A stretch of DNA of 64,000 bases. It comes from Gnetum montanum. Its lineage: Eukaryota > Streptophyta > Gnetopsida > Gnetales > Gnetaceae. The stretch spans positions 62,111 through 126,110 of the forward strand of contig MNCI01005012.1 in NCBI GenBank assembly GCA_015680685.1. The letters run 5' to 3'. The translations under genes were made by a program, and so were the position numbers. Numbering within the stretch: the stretch's first letter is position 1; each line of letters begins with the position of its first letter. Of the stretch, positions 43,015 through 56,133 are shown in pieces. A model generated the notes under the pieces. The model did no database searches, was not told the origin of the DNA, and was given only the letters and a program-made list of their open reading frames with translations.

Positions 43015-45045
43015 AGAACCATTGTTGGCCACTAGGAACATGTTGAATGTTTTAAGAGTAGTTAGATTTTCTACCATTCATCAGAAGGATAGTAAGATTA
43101 AATGGTTAGATATGAACAATATTCCCAAGTTCGAGGGGGATATAATGTAGATCCATAACATCATCTATAGGTTTTTCATGATGCATGTGCCTTACAAAAT
43201 ATTGAAAATGACTAGCAAAAATTAAAATTATTTCCAAGGATACTTATAAAAGAAGTAGAAAGTTGGTACCGGTCCTTGGAACTAGAATCCATTCACTAAT
43301 GGAGTAAAATATTAGAACTATTCAATGACAAATACCAAACATACTACCAAGTGTTCAACCTAAGGAAGCATATTCAAGGATGGAAGTAAGGTAATCATGA
43401 ATCCTTGGATATTGCCCTAGGTAGGTAATACTCCTTAATGCTTCGATGGTCATACCATGGATTCTCTTAAAGGAAACAACTTCGCCATATCATAGATGGA
43501 CTTCAAAAAAAAAATAAGAGAAACTCTTGGGGTTTATTCCCAAAGGAGACTTTCTAAGATGAGGTTCCATTAGATCCAAAGGCTAATAGAATAGATAGTT
43601 AAGAAAGAAGAGGAGTTGAAAAAATGAGAAAGTGTAGAGGAATATAATAAAGATCCTTCCATTCACAAGAGGGAGGTACGTTTCTATGATACAAAGAAGG
43701 ATTTACCACTAGATGAATTAATGTAAAGAAAAATATTGTCAATACAAAAATCTATCTATAAAATATCAGCAAGGTAGATAAAATGTGGAACTTCTTAGAT
43801 GAGAAGTTCTAAATTGCTTTGAAAATAGTAGAGAAGAAGGCAAAGTAGGGAAGTAGTGAATAAGATAGAAGGAGAAGGAAAGATACATACAAGGGATATC
43901 ACCAGCAAGAAGGTAAGACTACCATGGTTTATGATGTTGTAGATTCTGAAACCAATGGTAATGAATGTGACATTTATCAGTACAAGCATCCCAAGGGATG
44001 TTGTCTTGTGATGTTGTATCTACAAGAATCTAGGGTGTATGCCTTGAATCCAAAATTTGCAAATAGGTAGCCACCTAAAAGATTACCTTATCCTCAAGGT
44101 AATCGTAGGTAACAATTTCACCAAACTCAATATTATCCAAATGAAGGACCACCTCAACCTCAAGCACAATATCAATAATGACAAAATCCACAATCGTGGG
44201 GGATACAATCACCTAGACAATACTACCCTTACTAGAAAACAAATTACTATGGGTATTATGTCTAGTAGTCTATATGTCCTTGTGGTTCTGCAAGTTACAA
44301 TCATTTTAATTACCATTACTATTTTCCAAAATATCATCGAATCGATACTCCATGACCTAATTCTCCTTCTACTTATCCTTTTCTCTATCCATCACTAAAC
44401 TCTATACCATTAAATATCACTCCTATACCACCTACTTTACCTGTGCAAGGGAAAATTCCACCACATCAACAAAAAAGAAATGCCACAAAGCCTATTAACT
44501 TATAACCAGATACCCATCCGAGTGGTTCTAAACCTAAAACTAGAAAGAGGGCTTTCTTCAAGATCAAAAATTCACTAAAATCCTCACAGGCACCTATAGT
44601 TACTAAACTTACATCCACCACTTCTAAAATTATCTTTGAGCTTCCTTTAAAGTAAATTTTCTCTAATGTGTATACCGTCATGTTGATCCATGTAGTTACT
44701 AAATGGATCAAGGCTAGTCATCTTCCTAGGAAATGATTGGATATTAGGAGTCCCTTTATCTATTTGCAAATCATCAAGAATGATCCATGCAAGGCTCTAT
44801 TGTACTCATGATCTAGAGTAAATTTAATCTCATAGGAGATGTACAAGACCTAGCAACTGAGCTTGCTGATTAGTCCATCATTGTCTTCTTGGGACTAGTG
44901 GAGGACATTATGATCACCATCTATAGGTGATCTTATCTTGCAAACTTTCTAGTAATCCATGTTGATAACTATAAGAGGGACTTCCCTATTATCATGGGAA
45001 GGGCTTGGCTTAGCACAATTGATGTCAAGATGGGGATTCAAGATG
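43015..45045 (+). pseudogene. LTR-H: gag-protease remnant related to LTR-C
   Basis: Follows LTR-C gag from about 13440: NNIPKFEG near 43108-43135, then, in shifted frames, the FHDACALQNI equivalent (43175-43205), ESWYRSLE (43257-43285) and LRKHIQGWK (43360-43388), where LTR-C has a TAG stop in place of Trp. A Cys/His piece (ECDIYQYKHPKGCC near 43966-44005) falls where LTR-C has its assembly gap. RLPYPQGN follows near 44080-44105. The protease appears near 44795-45010, with RVNLIS and PIIMGR..LSTIDV equivalents. The copy stops at about 45045, at the abutting LTRs, and has no LTRs of its own. More decayed than LTR-C. Confidence 0.85.
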
Positions 45046-45552
45046 GGTTACTAAGTGTTTACTACTTGGCATACCAAGTATTCACTACTAGGATTACCAA
45101 ATGTTAATATGGTCTACTCAAAGTTGTCATACTCACATTACTATGAAATCAAATATTATAGTCATAAGTATAGAAAAGTAAATTTCATGTAAAGTAAAAT
45201 GCTTATAAGTAAACTGAACGTTACTCTAAGTGTAGCAATGATGAGAAGAAAACTCAATTTTATTTCCATCATATAATAGTATCTAGGCACATATTGCACT
45301 CAAATAAAACTCTATACAATTAATTTAATCCACATTGAAAGCACTTAGAGAGAAATTTTATTAAATCCTATAGAATAAAACTACAAGAGCTTTACTATTA
45401 GAATGACTAAACATGCCATAAATGTGCTTGATACATAGAATTATATAGGCTTAGTGAAGATCAATGTCAATGCATATGTGCCAATGCATTTAAGGATGCA
45501 TTGACAGGGATGCATCGACATAGCCAACTTATTCAGAATTCATTACTTGTCT
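45046..45552 (-). mobile_element. Truncated LTR, first of two abutting copies
   Basis: Matches 45772-46277 with an offset of 726 bp (e.g. TACTAAGTGTTTACTACTTGG at both). It begins (minus sense) near 45552 and is cut at 45046 against LTR-H. Related to the LTR at 49249-50094. Confidence 0.8.
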
Positions 45553-46277
45553 TTCCAATTATCACTTATATTAATTTCATTCATATGACTAAGTGTTATT
45601 GAGGTGTAAGATATTTGGATTTATAATTTTGCTACTTTTTATCTTTGAAAGGATTAAGAGAAGAAGTAAGTGAAACATTAAACTTTAACTAATTAATGAC
45701 TAAACTATCATAAATGTAGAGTATCCATTTCCACTTTCTGTACACATCCTAAACTTATACTAACATTACTAGGTTACTAAGTGTTTACTACTTGGCATCC
45801 CATGTATTCACTACTAGGATTACCAAACGTTAATATGGTCTACTCAAAGTGTTTATAATCATATTACTATGAATAAAATATTATACTCTTAAGTATAGAG
45901 ACATAAATGGCATGTAAAGTGAAATGCTTATAAGTAAACTGAATGTTACTCTAAGTGCAGCAATGCTGAGAAGAAAACTCAATTTTATTTCCATCATACA
46001 ATAGTATCTAAGTACATCTTGCACTCAAATAAAACTCTATAAGATTAATTCAATCCATACTCTGAGCACTCAAAGAGAAATCTCATTAAGTCCTATAGAA
46101 TAAAAACACAAGAGCTTTACTATGAGAATGACTAAACATGCCATAAATGTGGCTGGTACATACACATATATAGGCTTAGTGAAGATCAATGTTAATGCAT
46201 AAGTGTCAATGCGTTTAAAGATGCATCGATGAAGATGTGTCGACATAGCTAACTTATTTAGACTTCATTACTTGTCA
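45553..46277 (-). mobile_element. LTR, second of two abutting copies (about 725 bp)
   Basis: On the minus strand it starts TGACAAGTAATGAAG at 46277. It includes blocks matching LTR-J's LTR: 45595-45660, 45725-45790 (CATTTCCACTTTCTGTACAC), and 45970-46010. Its length equals the 726-bp offset, so the two LTRs lie head to tail with no interior. Confidence 0.75.
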
Positions 46278-49248
46278 AGATTTTCCTTATTTTTCCTCTA
46301 GTATTTTTTCATGTTCTTTGTTTATTTATTATTACCTTGTTTATTAATCACATAGAATCTCAAGCATGATAATTAGTATCAAAGCAATATTATGCTTATG
46401 AAATTCTTATGAGGTTGCATTTATGTTGGTTATTTATTCTTTGTTTATTTACTAATGTTAGTTAAATATAAAATATAAAGAATTTTTGCAAGTGATTTTT
46501 GAATTTGACTATATTCTTATCAAATAATTAAATTTGAAGGTCCTTTGACAAGTTTTTTTCTATCCAGTTTTATGCCTATCAATAAATTACATTAAATGAC
46601 TATTGAACTATACAAGTTAAAATTGTATAATCATTAGTTTCATAATCATTCATGATCATTCTTAATTAGTTCATAATGAGAAGGCATGATTCATAACCTA
46701 AGAATAGTCACAACCTTTCTACAAAATATAAGCAAGCCAACAAGTTATGAAGTGTGGAAAAATTGGAACAACAAGGAATTAAAATAAATGGTACAAAATA
46801 TTAAACTAAAAGGAATCAATGGATTATATTTAAAAAGAAAAAAAAATAATAAGGAAGAAATATGAGACCCATATAAGTTTTAATATCTAAAGTGATTAAG
46901 AGAAAGCAATTAGTAATTCTAAGGTATGAAGAAACGAAGAAGTCATTATGAAACATAGAATTCATAATGATCATCTAAGCAACATAACCAAAAGATTCAA
47001 TAAGTGACCTAAAGTTAAGAAGGAAGTATTATAGAAGATAATAAACAAATATTTATGACACTAAGATCCAGTTTCTTAAATAAATAAAATATCATTTGGA
47101 AGGTTGCAATGATAAATAAAGAAAAAAATAGTTATAAATAAATATTTATAAAGTTCAAATAACTAAGAAATTCCTCATAAAAATGAGAAAAATTTCAGCT
47201 TGTAATGAACTAACTAAGAATGAAATCAAATAAAAAAATATTGAGTAATACAAAGCAACATTATTATAAAGATGATGAGTACATTCAAGATTACAAATTT
47301 GTTAAATTATCAAATCTTTGATTAAGTATTCTCATAGATTAAGATATTTGCAATTAAAGTTATTCAAGAGATGTAAAACCAAATTCTAACATGGTATTGG
47401 AGAAAAATTTAAATATTGTATATAAGAATAAGCAATTATGGGTCAACAAGAAGCAAACTAATAATTATAGATATAAGAATGAAAAAATGTATTTAGAAAG
47501 TATAATGATTGGTTAATAAGAGATAGTTACATATGGTAGTAGGTAAACCAAATTATAAAAGGAAATAAGATAAGTGTTAGTCAAAATAAAGGGAGGTGTA
47601 ATAAATATTATTTGAGATTTGAAGAGTTAAGATTACATAGAGGATAAAGTTAAAAGATATGAAGTTTGTTCATGAGAAAATGAAGCTTTTGAAGATATCC
47701 AAGGAGAAGATGCTAGAAGCTCCTATGACATCAAAAGATTAGAGCAACACAATCTGAATCATCCACTTCTTAAACATTATATTGAGTATATCATCTACAT
47801 ATTCTTAAGAATGGAAAATAATTTGGATAAAATTCTAAACAAATGAAGAAAGACTATACTAGAAGTGGTTATGAAAATAAGAAGACATGAATCTTTAACA
47901 TCCATGGGAGAAGCTAGAGATAATACAAGTATAATCTAGAGTAGGTTCAATCCAATGTTAAGATCATCTTCCAAATATTGAATCTAGATATTATGAAAAG
48001 ATAAATAATATGCTACAAAATAAGAAAACTAGCTATCTTCAATTATGAAAAGAAAAGATTACAATAAGATTTAATAATCCATAAAACATCCAAAACTAAG
48101 ATTTCTTATACTTAAACAATGCTACATAACATGAGGTTCTACAATCATAAAATGGCTATTCTCAATACAAGACAACCAATAGAGTCTCTCCCACAACTAG
48201 GAACTAAGATCTTAACTCACGACACATAAGAAAAACAACCCAATACCAATTCAATTGAACAAAAGCTACAACACACTCATGCACTCTTCACATGTGCTCT
48301 ATTGACATCTTACTCACAACTCTTTATGACATCTCATAACCTTTCATGATGTACAATCATGAAACACAATTCATATTTATTAACCAAGTAGACAAAAATC
48401 ATAGGAAATCTTCCTCAAGTTCAACTTAATGATCCTATACTATTTTCACATTTTTCTACCTTGTCTTAGCTATTTCCAAACTTGGAATGACAATTTCAAA
48501 ATTTTCTTGCTTGTTTGGTTCATGTATAATATTTTCAAAATGTCTTGCTGCAAGATTAAAAAATATATGGAGATGTCTCATTCCTAGCTAAGACATCTTT
48601 GCCCATCTTGAAACATCTCATCTAAGACATCCTAGGAACCTATGAGATGTCTCACAGTAATTTGAGATGTTGCCTCTCCAATGATATGTATCACTTGATA
48701 TGTCTAAAAAAATTATACATCCATATATTTAACATCCAAAAGATCTCTCTTGAAGCCATAACATCTATTTTCATTTCCAAGTTATGTTTTCAAGATAATT
48801 ATACAAGTGTTTAGGTTAATGTTGACCTACTAGAAAAGCTAGTAAGATTAATAAAAAATACATATAAATTGGATGAGCTATGTCAATCATTACAAATATC
48901 AATAGCAGGGTGTTCGTAAGATTTTGTTTTACATTCAAGATTAAAAAATAAAGTATACTTGGGTAAGAACCATACTATATAATATTTATCATGCACTTAT
49001 GATACTTAAGAATAATATCATCAACAAGTTTGGATTTGGTGGAATTGTTACTCTATTAGAAAAGAAGTTCTACAATAGGATAGTGCATGCTTTGTTACTA
49101 GCATTAGCATTAGTTCCTATTATTAGTAGAATAAGAAGTTATGAATTTGAATGATTGATCCAAGATCATGATAATAGAAACCTTGATCTTAACCACATAA
49201 TAGATTACAACAATTGTTATGATAGGTATCATAATAGGTATAAGAAGG
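46278..49248. other. No recognisable gene; AT-rich, possible decayed element
   Basis: TAGTATCAAAGCA at about 46373-46385 resembles an initiator-tRNA-Met PBS (TGGTATCAGAGC), so an old plus-strand element may start here, but I see no gag or pol. Around 48560-48715 the motif GAGATGTCT/AGACATCT recurs in both orientations. The frame at 49155-49388 overlaps the LTR-J LTR and is not a gene. Confidence 0.45.
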
Positions 49249-50094
49249 TGATAAGCAATGAGTATACCCTACACCCAACAATAAAAATCACTAGTGTTCA
49301 CTTAGTGATCTGGTTGAATTCTAAAGACTTTAGGTTTCTAAGTACACTAGTTCTAGGAGGTGAATTTAATTACCAATTCCAATTGTGAAGTATAGTGGTA
49401 TGGTTAAGTGTAACTGAGGCATATGATTTTTATCATTTTATCTTTTATGAATTAAGTCACCTAAGTGCTATAAATAAAGTAAATTTAATGCTTAATAAAT
49501 CTAATTAAACTAATAACTAACTAGCACTTAACTAATCACAACATAAGCATCTGTTTCCACTTTTTGTACACATCCTGAACACATTATAGCACTACTGGGT
49601 TACCAAGCATTAAATGCTACTAGGATTACCAAGAATTAAGTGTATGCTTGAACTGGTCGTTCTTATGTGTACTATTTAACCAATATTAATTTATTACTTA
49701 AAATGGTAAAGTAAATTTAATGAATATTAAATGCTTAGAAAATAATTAATCTATTCTAAGTGTTGCAAGGACTTATCAGAAAAGCTCATCTTCATTTTCA
49801 TCCACATTGAAATGCTCAGGTATAATAGTGCTTGAATAATGATCTATATACTCTTTGACTTGTACTACTTATATTGAAAAAATATTCTAACTCTCAAATG
49901 AAAAAACTACAAACACTTCGCTACAACTATGAAATTTTTTTTATAAATGTGGCAAGGTAGAGACAGGGTGCCTCATTGATGAGTACATGTTAATGGATCA
50001 AACCCCACATTGATTGAATCACATCAATGAGATTCCATCGATAGGGTCATGTCAATAGCATCCCATCGAAGTGGCCCAATAATGCAACTCATCA
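49249..50094 (-). mobile_element. 3' LTR of LTR-J (846 bp)
   Basis: Minus strand begins TGATGAGTTGC at 50094 and ends CTTATCA at 49249. The block CATATGCCTCAGTTACACTTAA (near 49420-49400) is shared with LTR-A (8563-8584). Near the start (50080-49980) ATTGATG-type words repeat, a U3 motif cluster different from the GATATC cluster of LTR-C. Confidence 0.85.
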
Positions 50095-50106
50095 TAACCC
50101 CACAAC
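50095..50106 (-). promoter_or_regulatory. Polypurine tract of LTR-J
   Basis: Minus strand GTTGTGGGGTTA just before TGATGAG, a diverged form of TCATGGGGGTA in LTR-A and LTR-C. Confidence 0.65.
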
Positions 50107-50402
50107 TAAATGAAAAGTTTTCCTCAAGTTCCTTACAAAATCTGGGAAGGTATGGGATTATTAACTAACTACAAACATAGAAAACAACCACAACAGAAAT
50201 TGAGTGCCCAAATATACAGTTTTACAATTATTACAAAAATTGGTATTTTTGACAACAAAATTGAACACTAGGACAAGAATGACAAAAAAAACTCCTTTGA
50301 TAGCATGAACATGATGAAGAAGTTCAAATGGTCCCAGGAAGTGGAGGCTCCTAAGGTTCCAAAGGATCTTCTCTTTCTTTGAATGCACGTTGTTGTTGAG
50401 AT

Positions 50403-53184
50403 AGTTATTGTGGTTATCCTATAGCAACTACAACTTCTAGCGAAAGATGGAAGGCATCCAACACTGTCTTCATCTTCTCCTTCTTACATCAAGTATCATT
50501 CATGATCCATGCTGCTTCACCAATGTGGGATAGAATGGGAATATCCCATAGACAAGGCATTGTACAGAAAAACTTCTTCACATTAATGAACCAAGTAACA
50601 AACTATTTACGTGCAGTGTCAAACACCCTAAGTGCATTATTTAGCTCTTAATAGTCTTCATTCTTTTTGTTAGGTTCTTAGCAATTGATCCTTGATCAGT
50701 GAACTTTACCTTGAAAACCTCAGGTTTCACATTAGTTGTCTCAAGCTTGTGCTTGGTCTCCTTATAGTGCTTGAACTCTACCTCATACAACAAGTATGAG
50801 CTAGCCCTTATTTCTCCAATTTTGACTATGGCCTTCTAGTGGTCAACATTGCCAAGTTTGTGTATTTGAGATTGGAAAGATCCATGTACTCTATCATTTT
50901 CTTGATCTACAACTCCTTTAGGTAGATTTTAGCCTTGTTGTATGTATTTAGCCCATCAAAGATAGGCTACCAAACATTGCCGCCTTACTAGAGTTGCTAG
51001 AGGGCCTCATCGAATTTTCCTTAGCTAATTGGATGTGCTTATTATTGATTTCCTTTTGTAATCCCACTTAGCCTTTATAATGATTATTAACCCTTTTAAA
51101 AGTAAGTGCTTCATTTTTCTAGGCTATGATCTCGATTGTATATTTCTGGCAGAAGGCATGAACTTCCTTCATTGAGAGGTTTCTATTCTCTGCTACTAAC
51201 CTCATCAATTTTGCATTCACCTTGGCTAGCTACTCCTACTGTTGATGAATAAATTTTAACATTTGTTGCTTTTGTGCATCAAAATTCCATAGGCAATGAT
51301 TTTCTATGGTCAAGGCCTCATTTTGCCAATGAGTCTAGACCAAGTCCTTCTGAATGTTATGTGTCGTGGCATCGACCAAGGATTGGTCAAAGACAACTAT
51401 CTCTTTTGTGTACTCAACCTCTTTTAGTTTGACCTAAAGTAGTTGAAAAACTTCATCTCATGTGATTGTTGGGTTGAGCAATGCAAGATCAGTGAGACAA
51501 GCTCTTAATTCAACAACTTCCATAGCCAAGCATTGGTTTTCTACTCTAGCTATTTCAAGTTGCCCTTTCATAATTATGCATTTGTCCCTTGCCTCAAGCA
51601 ACTCCAACTAGGTTGAATTCATGGTATCTAGAAGGTCAAAGACATTTGGAATCAATTGTCCAATTACCACCAATTGATCAAGCAATCCCTCATGCTAGGT
51701 CATGCTCAATCTACTACTAAGACTTCTTGTAGACATCTATGCATCTCTAAGTGCAGAAATGTCTAGTACAGATGCCACAAGCATGTTAAGTACATCAACC
51801 ACTTTTTTAGTAGCCACTTCAACCGCTATCTCCTACCCATGGTGCTGCATCACTAGAATGTTTGTCCCATCACCCTCCTCCAAAACACATTGAAAAGATA
51901 GTAGCATTCTCAAAGATGTCTAAGAATTACTACTATTGTAAGATAAACACCGTTACCTCTTGGACACTTGGATTTCATTTTGCAAGCACTTGCATTAGTT
52001 GGGTTGAGAAAATTGGTGTCCCACCCTCCATATAAATTATGATTCTATCCACTTTATTGAGGTGGCTCATGACTGATCTATACACAGATGGGTTACCACC
52101 ACTTATTCTGGCTTACTGTTGCTACTATTATAAGAGATGCTCTTGGAGTTCATGCATGTGCTGAATGGCAGCACAAGTCTCTAACATTGTCTCATGAGTG
52201 GGTGGTAAAGGTGATAGTTGCTACTCCTCTTCTTGGATCATCTTTGTAGATACTTTTTCCTTCATCATTTCTACCCAAGAGGTAGTTGGAGCACATCAAA
52301 TAACTTCTGTAGTGAGTTATGCCTCCCCTCTTTTATAATTTTTTGATGAGACATGGAAAGGGAAGTGCCTTCCTTCTACATTTGTTCTCCTTGAAGTGCT
52401 TTTCTATCTCAAGATAGATTAGCTATGGAAGGTTGACTAGGAATCTACCACTTAGAGTGATGCATGAATAGGCAGAGAAAGTTGTGACCTAGCTAAGCCT
52501 CACCATTGGGTTAAAGTGAAAGGAAAAAATTTTAAAGTATGCATGTTTTGCTATGGTGAGTGCACCAAACTTCTTACGATCCACTCCATAACAACTCTAC
52601 ATCCATTCTTTCTTAACACATAGATCTACCTACATTGAAATTTCTGCAAGATTAGCCCCAATCTCTAACAACCCTAGGGCCTCAAAGATTTCTTTCATGA
52701 AGTAGGACACATAAATGTCCTTGATTTTGAATATTGAACTAACTTTCCAATTGTTCCAGGAAAGGTATGTCTCTTCCATGTACCACTCCCTATTAGTAGT
52801 GATGATGTACCACATGGGAGAGTTCTATAATTGAGCTTTGACTTTTGAAGGAGTAAACTCCAAGAAGGATCCAAAATTTAGGTCTTGAAGCATAGATTTC
52901 TTAACCTCCTTAGATGCTATTTGTCTAAGGAAAGCCTCTGTTAAGGTAATCTCAAGGTTTAGTCTTGGCTCTAGTGCCTTGTCTTGGTGAGACTATTCAT
53001 TTGTGGCTGCTTCTTTGAGAATCTATCTAACAAATTTCACTTCAAGCTCCTCTTGAAGAGGTCCCGTTACATGCAGTTCAACTATCTACTCCTAGGGCTA
53101 TTCTTGACCCCTTCTGGTTCTTAGTCATGTTTTCCTTCGTTGGGATGGTCCTCCTTCCTACACGTGGTTTCCCTTAGGTGCCAT
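50403..53184 (-). pseudogene. Extra ORF of unknown function (LTR-J copy)
   Basis: Starts at ATG 53184-53182 (MAPKGNHV) and ends near 50403 at the position matching the LTR-A end (CCACAATA). The best conserved part is near 52870-52660: LQDLNFGSFLEFTPSKVKAQ, NSPMWYIITTNREWYMEETY, LSWNNWKVSSIFKIKDIYVS, then FEALGL. The C-terminal half is Lys/Glu/Leu-rich and probably coiled coil; near 50800-50740 YEVEFKHYKETKHKLETTN matches YEIEFKNHKETKQNLETTN of LTR-A. Codon-level similarity between the two copies implies it was once a real protein of about 900 residues. No membrane segment seen. I do not know its function; stops and frameshifts are present. Confidence 0.7.
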
Positions 53185-53610
53185 CTATAGTCACAACATA
53201 ACCAAGGATTAGCATACAATGTGTAACGTATAACATTTAGGTACCTTATCTTATTGGGTAGTTACACTTTGACTAAGTTATGACCATGGAATATCATTTA
53301 TTTTAATATTATGTGATTCTAGAAGGCCACTAGAGTTTTTTGGAAGGGTTTAACTTCTTCAAATTGACATTCTAATGCTAATTTGTTAGTTAAATCATTG
53401 TGGGAGTTAGAAATTTTTTTTGTCAAAAACCTAAGGTTTGTGGCCCCCATGACAAAGAGCTTACCTTTGGTAGATACAAGATTGAAGAATAGAGTTAATT
53501 AGATAAATGGTTAGGAGGTTATGGTGCTTGGAAGGTTTTAAGCTCTGAAAATCTCAAAAACTCCCCTCTCATTTGAGTTCAAATGTGAAAAATGGCAAAG
53601 TGTGATCGGA

Positions 53611-53618
53611 TATTTATA
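53611..53618 (-). promoter_or_regulatory. Internal TATA box upstream of the extra ORF
   Basis: Minus strand TATAAATA in CCTATAAATATCCG, 427 bp before the extra-ORF ATG. It is preceded by CATTGATGGGACCCCATCGATG-type repeats like those of the family's LTR U3. LTR-A has the aligned but mutated site at 4345. This suggests a separate transcript for the extra ORF. Confidence 0.55.
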
Positions 53619-53649
53619 GGATTTTTGTGCTACATCGATGGGGTCCCAT

Positions 53650-55200
53650 CAATGAGCTCTCATTTATGCATCTACTTTGTCAATGAGGTCTCATTAATGG
53701 AGCCTATAAAAAAATATTTCACATTTAAAATTTCAAAAAATAGAAGTTTGAGCATGAAATTAGGGTCCTCAAAGAGCCAAAAAAGTCATGAACATGATGA
53801 AAAGCTTGAAGAGGGATTGATTATTCACAAAATTGGAGTTCTTTGTTGGAGAATGAGTTTTTGATGTTGGAGAAATGTCATTAAGAAGCACATAGTTGGA
53901 TGCAACTAATGAGGAATGTAGAATGATTTGATTATGAAGATGCCTAATGACAAAGAACTTAACTAACCCAACCTAAAGACATGCAAGTGCATCCTTTGCA
54001 TAACATGCTTATGCCATTTTTACCCATGCATATCCTCAAACTAAGAAGTCTATGGGCCTCAAAATTGATTAATGGTTTTAAAAAGTTAAGGACCTAATTT
54101 ATAAGAATCTACATAAGAATTTCAACACATCAAACTAAGACATTGAATAAAACATGAAAAATTGGTAGTGAGGTGAGTGGTAGAAAGCATTTGTGGATGA
54201 GAGAGAAAGTGGAATGGAGTTTTGAATCATGGTCACATGAAGTCACTTGTGGATTTTGTGGCTAAATGATTTGATAAAGTTCATCTTTAGTCCAGATAAA
54301 AAACAACCACTTTCAATTACTTCGCATTGATACTCTAAGACTTATCCATCCCCTCTAGACACAAGAATGATCCCACAAATCAATCACCATTCCTTATTAA
54401 GAGAAAAAGAGAAGTAGCAAGTGAAAAATGGCCTTAGGTAGAGGGGACCTACAGGCATGGGTAACATGTCTTTCTAGTCCCTTAACTAGTACTTATAGCT
54501 CATTATTTTGTCTAAGGGGTGTGATTTGAATTTCCATCATTTTTTTTTTGGATTTTATGTTTTTATGGATTTTTGGATGGGAACCATACCATGTAAAGAC
54601 TTTAGCTTCTTGTTATTAGTTAACAACAGAATGGTAAGAAATCCATGAAAACACTCATGCACTCAAGAGAGTAGAAAAGTAAAAAAAGCATCAAGTCCCC
54701 TTGAAGTCAAACCCATGTCAATCCATTTAATCTTTCCCATGTTTAGAAACTACCAAGGTCATAAGTTCATTGAATTTTTATTAAAGAAATAGACCTCATA
54801 TTTCCAAAACTAGGAATATCATAGAGTTTTGTAGATGTGTGGATGATGTGGACTCACTACTTGTTCCATGAAAAAGAAACCATGTCTTAGTTATCAATCA
54901 TCAAAATTTAAAGATAGAATCAAGACATTAGCAATCAAATAACATTAAGAATAAACCACCATTAGCAAATAGCTACAACATCATTGTGTCTTATTGGCAA
55001 TAAAAGAAAAGATAACAAACATCAGAAAAACATAACAAAAAACCAAACCAAAATAAAGTAAAATATAAAAGAAATTGAAAAATATTTAAGAAAGATAAAA
55101 CATACTAATGATGTTATAAAACAAAAAATTTAAAAAATAAAAAGGTGTAAAAGAAAAAAAAGTATAAAAACTGAGGAGCCACTTATATGATTAGCATGGA
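53650..55200 (-). other. LTR-J noncoding region after integrase
   Basis: No gene. Inverted match to 2780-4280 (LTR-A) and 15830-17150 (LTR-C), including the CCTCTAACTAAGGCC block (near 54435), a poly-T/poly-A run near 54540 and an A-rich run (54960-55160). Confidence 0.75.
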
Positions 55201-55385
55201 TGGCCATCTTCCTCATGATTGAGTTGGAAAGAGGAGATCTAAAATATTGAGCATGGGTATCCATTTGATGATGTGTTGCTAGCACTGGCTCTTTTGGGAT
55301 CATGGAAAGCTTTGACTTGTTGCAACCAAGAGTTTCTTGTTTGGGCTATTAGGTTTGTAGATCAACATGACCCCTAAAACACCAC
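55200..55385 (-). pseudogene. Integrase C-terminal end of LTR-J
   Basis: Minus strand reads LIYKPNSPNKK near 55362-55330, matching LIYKPKSPNKK of LTR-A (near 2690). This fixes the position of the following noncoding region directly after pol. Similarity stops at about 55385. Confidence 0.7.
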
Positions 55386-56125
55386 AAAATTTTGCATGTT
55401 ATAACCAATCTTTGTAATGTATCTTTCAACCCATGGAACCTAAGGCAAAACTTCATTGTGAACATGAAAATTGTAATCCATAATGGGAAATTACACATAC
55501 TTTATACTTTTGGGGCTGAAAATGCCTCATAAGTGGTCAAAGCCTCATTCGCTAATTGAAAAAAGTCACCTAGTGTCTATATTTGGGCTTGGGGGGATCA
55601 AAAATGCCTTTTGGAGTGCCAAAATAGGCAATTTGATGGGTTTTATGGGGGGTAGAAAATTTTCTACACTAAAAACACATGTAGGGGGTTAGATCTCATA
55701 TACCCTCAGCATAGAAGGGTGAGGGATTTTAAAAATCCTCCCATTCAACATGGAGACCAAACATGCGTTTTGAGAACTTTCCCCTCAAACTAGAAAGCTT
55801 CCCCTAGCTTGGAAACTTTTCTGCTAGCTTGGAAACTTTTCCCCCAGCATGGAAGATTCAAACCCCCCAGCATGGAAGCCACAAGAAGCAAAATTCGTCA
55901 AGTTATGCACTTCAATATTGACCAGCCACTTTAACAAACATGGTGGAGAGCTCAATGTGGAACATTCATATCTAGCATGGAAAAGGTGCCCTAATTACTA
56001 TTTTTAGTAAATAGAATGGCCATGGGGGAAGCACTTACTATATTTAGTAACCCACCCAAATTTGGACATCTGTTTCACCTAAAATTGGTAGCCAATTTAT
56101 AGCCCCATTTATGGCCCAAAGACCC

Positions 56126-56133
56126 TATAAAAG
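56126..56133 (+). promoter_or_regulatory. TATA box of LTR-K
   Basis: TATAAAAG in GACCCTATAAAAGCC, about 500 bp before the poly(A) signal. Confidence 0.55.

Larger units (their letters stand above)
49249..55385 (-). mobile_element. LTR-J: 3' portion of a gypsy element with the extra ORF (sister of LTR-A)
   Basis: Minus-strand order from high to low: integrase C-terminal end (55385-55200), noncoding region (55200-53650), TATA-bearing segment, extra ORF (53184-50403), tail, polypurine tract (50105-50095), 3' LTR (50094-49249). This is the same architecture as LTR-A. The rest of pol and the 5' LTR are missing at about 55385, where LTR-K begins, so LTR-K may have inserted there. Confidence 0.85.
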
